64,000 bases of DNA, taken from contig CAZEDW010000019.1 of NCBI GenBank assembly GCA_964510955.1, positions 1 through 64,000 of the forward strand, given 5' to 3'. The position numbers and the translations under genes are program-made. Origin of the DNA: JAFLCM01 sp964510955. Lineage in GTDB: Bacteria > Planctomycetota > Phycisphaerae > Phycisphaerales > UBA1924. This document shows positions 56,101-62,100 of the stretch, one piece after another (the first letter of the stretch is position 1; every line of letters starts with the position of its first letter). The notes beneath the pieces are model-generated. The model saw nothing but the letters and a program-made list of their open reading frames with translations, made no database searches and was not told where the DNA came from.

Positions 56101-59100
56101 ATGCCGCAGGAAACGCTGGGCGGCGTGTTGTCGGTGACCGTGAAGGTGTTGGTGCAAGTAGCGGTGTTGCCGGCGCCGTCGGTGGCGGTGACCGTGATCG
56201 TGTACGCCCCGAGGCCGACGGGCGAGCCGGCGGCGGGCGACTGGCTGAGGGTGACGGCGCCGCAGTTATCGCTCGCGGTGGCGGTCGCCGTGAAGTCGGG
56301 CACGAGCGCGAGGCAGGCGCCGTCGGCGAACGCGGACTGGTCGCTGCCGCAGGTGACGCTCGGCGGGGTCTGGTCGGTCACCTCGAGATCGAACGAGCAC
56401 GAGGCCGTGTTGCCGGCCCCGTCGGTCGCCGTCAGGGTGATGCTGTGCATGCCGAGACCCAGTGAGCCGCCCGCCGCGGGCGACTGAGTGACCGTGACAG
56501 GGCCGCAGTTATCGCTGGCCGCGGCGGCGCCGGTGAAGTCGGCAAGCGTGTAAGTGCACGACGCGCCGGCGGCGACGNNNNNNNNNNNNNNNNNNNNNNN
56601 NNNNNNNNNNNNNNNNNNNNNNNNNNNNNNNNNNNNNNNNNNNNNNNNNNNNNNNNNNNNNNNNNNNNNNNNNNNNNAGGCCGTGTTGCCCGCGCCGTCG
56701 GTGGCCGTCAGGGTGATGGAGTGAACGCCGAGGCCCAGTGAGCCGCCGGCGGCGGGGGACTGGGTGACGGTGACGGCGCCGCAGTTGTCGCTGGCGGTGG
56801 CCGAGCCCGTGAAGTCGGCGAGCGTGTACGAGCACGAGGCGTCCGCGGCGACGATGGTCGTGGCGGGGCAGGTGATGCTGGGCGGCGTCTGGTCGGTCAC
56901 CGTGACATCGAACGAGCAGCTCGAGGTGAGGCCCGCGCCGTCCATCGCCGTCAGGGTGATGCTGTGCGTGCCGAGGCCCAGCGAGCCGCCCGCCGCGGGC
57001 GACTGCGTGACCGTGACAGGGCCGCAGTTATCGCTCGCCGTGGCGGCGCCGGTGAAGTCGGCGAGGGTGTAGTGGCAGGTGGCATCGGCGGCGACGGTGG
57101 TGTTGCTGTGGCAGGTGATGCTCGGCGGGGTCTGGTCGGTCACCTCGACATCGAATGAGCAGGTCGCGGTGAGGCCGGCCCCGTCGGTCGCCGTCAGGGT
57201 GATGCTGTGCGTGCCGAGACCCAGTGAGCCGCCCGCTGCGGGCGACTGAGTGACCGTGACTGGGCCGCAGTTGTCGCTGGCCGTGGCGGCGCCGGTGAAG
57301 TCGGCAAGCGTGTAAGTGCACGACGCGCCGGCGGCGACGGTCGTGTTGCTCGGGCACGTGATGCTCGGCGGGGTCTGGTCGGTGACCTCGACATCGAACG
57401 AGCACGAGGCCGTGTTGCCCGCGCCGTCGGTGGCCGTCAGGGTGATGGAGTGAACGCCGAGACCCAGCGAGCCGCCCGCGGCCGGAGACTGCGTGACGAC
57501 CACGCCGGGGCAGTTGTCGCTGGCCGTGGCGGCGCCGGTGAAGTCGGCGAGCGTGTAAGTGCACGACGCGCCGGCGGCGACGGTCGTGTTGCTCGGGCAC
57601 GTGATGCTCGGCGGTGTCTGGTCGGTCACCTCGACATCGAATGAGCAGGTCGCCGTGAGGCCCGCGCCGTCGGTCGCCGTCAGGGTGATGGAGTGAACGC
57701 CGAGACCCAGCGGAGCGCCCGCGGCCGGAGACTGCGTGACGACCACGCCGGGGCAGTTGTCGCTCGCGGTCGCCGCACCGGTGAAGTCGGCGAGGGTGTA
57801 GGTGCACGACGCGCCGGCGGCAACGGTGGTGTTGCTGGGGCAGGTGATGCTCGGCGGTGTCTGGTCGGTCACCGTGACATCGAAGGAGCAGGTCGCCGTG
57901 AGGCCCGCGCCGTCGGTGGCCGTCAAGGTGATGCTGTGCGTGCCGAGGCCCAGCGGGGCGCCGGCGGCTGGGGACTGGGTGACGGTGACCGCGCCGCAGT
58001 TGTCGCTGGCGGTCGCCGCGCCGGTGAAATCGGCGAGGGCGTAGGTGCACGACGCGCCGGCGGCAACGGTCGTGTTGCCAGGGCAGGTAACTGCTGGCGG
58101 CGTGTTGTCGGTCACCGTGAAGGTGTTGACGCAGGTCGAGAAGTTGCCCGCATCGTCCGTCGCGGTAACCGTGACATTGTGGACGCCGACGCCCACCGGC
58201 GTGCCGGCGGCCGGCGATTGTGTCAGCGTGACGCTGGTGTCGCAGTTGTCAGAGGCGCTCGCGGTGGCGGTGAAGTCCGGGACCGTGGCCGAGCAGCTCG
58301 CGTTGGCGAACGCCGACTGATTCGCGCCGCATGTGACGCTCGGCGGCGTGTTGTCCGTCACCGTGAAGGTGTTCACGCAGGTCGAGAAGTTGCCGGCGCC
58401 GTCTGTGGCCTTGACCGTGATGCTGTGGACGCCCAGCCCAACCGAGCCGCCGGCGGCGGGGGTCTGAGACAGGACGATCAGCCCGGGCGCCGTGCAGTTG
58501 TCGGTCGCCGACGCCGTCGCGGTGAAGTCCGGGATCAGCGCCGCGCACGAGGCATCCGCGAAGGCGGACTGGTTCGCGCCGCAGGTGAGCGACGGCGGCG
58601 TGTTGTCAGTGACCGTGAACGTGTTGTTGCACGTGGCGGTGTTGCCGCCCTGGTCGGTCACCGTCACCGTGACGGTGTGCGCGCCCAGGCCGACGAGTGT
58701 GCCGGCGAGCGGCGACTGGCTGACCGTGAACGTGCAGTTGTCCGCTGCCGTCGCGGTGGCGGCGAAGTCCGGCACCGGCGCCTGGCAGTTCGCGTCGGCA
58801 AACGCCGACTGATCCGAGCCGCAGGTGATGGTCGGCGGCGTCACGTCGACGACCGTGAAGATGTTGACGCACGAAGCGAAGTTGCCGGCCCCGTCGGTCG
58901 CCGTCACCGTCACAGAGTGCGGGCCGAAGCCCACAAGCGTGCCGGCGGCGGGCGACTGCGACAGCGTGATCGGGCCGCAGTTGTCAGACGCCGAGGCCGA
59001 CGCCGTGAAGTCGGGAACCGCCGCCTGGCAGTTGGCGTCGGCGTTGCCCATCTGGTTGGCGCCGCACGTCACGCTGGGCGGCGTGGTGTCGGAAACGATG

Positions 59101-62100
59101 AAGCTCGTGTTGCACTCGGCAAAGTTCCCTGCGCCGTCGGTGGCGCGCACCGTCACCACGGTGGTCCCCAGCCCGACGAGCGTGCCCGCCGCCGGAACCT
59201 GAGTCTTGGTGATGGGCCCGCAGTTGTCAGACGCCGAAGTGGCCGCCGTGAAATCGGGCACCGCCGCCTGGCAGCTCCCGTCCGCCGAGGCGCTCTGGCT
59301 CGATCCGCACGTGATGCTCGGCGGGGTGTTGTCGCTCACCACGAAGTTGGCGTTGCACGTCGCCTGGTTATTCGCCGCGTCCTTCACCGTGATGGTGACA
59401 ACGGTCGTGCCCAGGCCGACGACCGCCCCGGCGGCGGGCGACTGGGTGATCACCAGCGAGCCCGACGGCGTGCAGTTGTCGGTGGCCGAGACGCCGCCGG
59501 TGAAGTCCGGAACGACCGCCTGGCACGAGCCGTCGGCGAACGCGCTCTGGCCCGAGGCGCAGGTGACGATCGTCGGGTTGACATTGTCCGTCGGGCCGAC
59601 CACCAGGATTTTGAACGAGTTCATCTGCACCGTCGCGCTGCCGTACGGCGAGAAGCGGATCAGGTACGTCGTGCCCGCGACGCCGGTGAACGAACCGGCG
59701 GCCTCAAGCGTGTTGCCCGCGACGCAGTTGGCCGGCGCCGTGGTGTAGTCGTCGAAGCAGGTGAACGCGACGGGGCTGCCGCACGTGCCGGTGTAGACCT
59801 GCAGCACCGTGTCGCTGATGCCCGTCCCGCCGTTCAAGGCCTTCGACCCGCAGGTGTTCAGGTACACGGTGCCGCTGGTGCACGGCGTGTACGAGTACCA
59901 CATGTCATACTTGGTGTTGCTCTGGCAGGTGGGAACCAGCGCATCGGTGGTGGCGCCCAGGTTGTTGGTCGTCAGCGTGACGCCGCTCGACAGCGCGATC
60001 GCGCCGGCGCAGTTGTCGTTGCTCGGAGGCGTGGGCGCAATGGTCAGCGTGAACGCGCCGCCCGCGGGCGAAACGCCCTTGCTGGCCACGCGCACCTTCA
60101 CCGTCGTGCCCTGGGCCAGGACCAGCGAAACCGACGATTGGGTGCCGCTGCCGCAGCCCCCGAAGTCATCGTTGCAGCCCAGAACGTTGCCGCCGCACGC
60201 GTCGAGCACCTGCAGGACGGTGTCCTGGGTGGTGCCGGTGCAGGTCTTGAAGTCCCAGCTGTTGGTCGTGGGCAGGCCGGTGCCCAGGGCGGGGATGGTG
60301 ACGGTGTAGAAAACGTCCTTGCCGGCGGTGGCGCACATCGACGGCTGTGTAGCGTCCAGGGCCGAAGCAGCGAAAGTGTTGTTTCCCGCCACGGTCGTGA
60401 TGAACGGAGCCGTGGTGACCATCGTCGCCGTGGTTGCCGTCGCGCATGTGTCGTTCGCAGGTGGACTTGCGAAATCGACATTGAGTGTGAAGCTACCGCC
60501 CGCCGCGCCGGCGCCCTTGCTCGCCACGCGAACGCGGTAGGTCGTGCTCGCAAGCAGCGTGACGTTAACTTCAGACTGCGTGGTGGATGAGCACGGCCCG
60601 GTCGTGGCATCGTCGTTGCAGCCGGAAGCGAGTTCTGCGCCGCCGCAAGTGGTGTAGACGCTCAGGACGGTGTCGATCGCGCTGCCGCAGGTGTTGATGC
60701 GCCAGAGGCCCGCCTGGGCCGCGCCGGTGGTGAAGCTGTACCACACATCTTTGCTGGTGGTGCCGCACGACGGAGTGATACCGTCGTCAGTTGCGAGCGC
60801 GTTGCTGGCTGTGACCGTGGCCGACCCGCTGGTGACGGTTAGTGACGTCGCCGAAGCGCAGGTGTCGTTTGCTGGCGGAGTGAGGAATGCCTGGAGCACA
60901 AATGGACCGGTGGCGCCGGTGGTGCTCCACTGGGCAACCCGGATGACGTACGGGGTGCCAGCGGTGAGCGTGATGCCGGTGGTGCCGCCAATCTTGGAGG
61001 GCACGCCGGAGCCGCTGCAGCCATCGTCATCACACCCGCCGGCGACCGTGTTCGCACTTGTCGCCGGACATGCGGTGTGAATCGAGACGATCGTGTCGAG
61101 CAATGTCGGCGTTACGTTGCTCGGATAGCCCGCGGGAGAGCACGTCTGGATCGTCCATGGGCCCGCAGAAGACGGTGTGAAGAGGTAGTAGCAGTCTCTG
61201 CCTCCGCCGGTACCGCACGACGTCGCACCATCATTGGTATGGAATCCGGTGTGCCCGGTGATGTTGCCGCCCGTGGACGGAATAGTTACGGCGGCGGCGT
61301 TGGGGGTGTAGGTTCCGCAGGTGTTGTTGCCGATCTGGGACAGGGTGTACTGCGCGGTAAGCGAAGTCGTGAAGGGACCACCGCACGGCGTCGTGATGAG
61401 CATGGAGTACGGCGCGTAGTCCGCCGCAACCGTGGCGCTGAGTGCTAGGAACGGGTCCGTGGCGCCAGCCACATTCACTGGCGTGGCGCCCTTGCGCCAC
61501 TGGTACTGAATGTTGCCGACGCTGCTGACGTATTCCTGCATCCGAACCGCGCCGCCGAGCACCTGGCCGTAGTCAAAGAGCAGGACCTTGGGCGTGCAGT
61601 TGGATGCGTAGGGGCGGAAGCGACCGAAGCCGGTGTAGGTGCCAGTGGCACTACTTCCGGGGTTGGTGCCGCCGTTCAGCCCGCCGCTGGCGGGGATGGA
61701 CTCATTGGACAGGAACCCATTGCTGCCGTTCACGAGCGCCGTGAAAAACTGGATGTTGGATCCGGCGGCCGGATTGCCGATCATGTTGAAGGGGATGTAG
61801 ATCTCGCGAGGGTTTGCGTTGTTGTAGGTTCCTGCCACGGAAGGCGAAGCCGCAGTGCCAGCCGTAACGGATGCGGTGCCCGTGACTGGGGTAAGGGTGC
61901 CGGTCCCGGTCAACTCAAACAGGAATATCCCGTTTGAGCTGGTGACGATGGCGTAGTCGGCATACATGCCGTAGGGGAACGAGTCATTGCCGAAAATGCC
62001 GAGATCTGACGCCGCGGATCGCTCGATGGTGCTCGAATCGCTCGGCTGGGTCGCGTCATTGAAACCGCCGTTGCGGGTATCAAGGAACATGACGATGCAA

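Noticed and set aside
57693..60590. 965-residue plus-strand frame opposite the giant gene, and similar long frames at 47565-49982 and 51066-53531
   Set aside because: They run antisense to conserved HYR repeats and repeat with the same period; no start signal or domain, so they are shadows.
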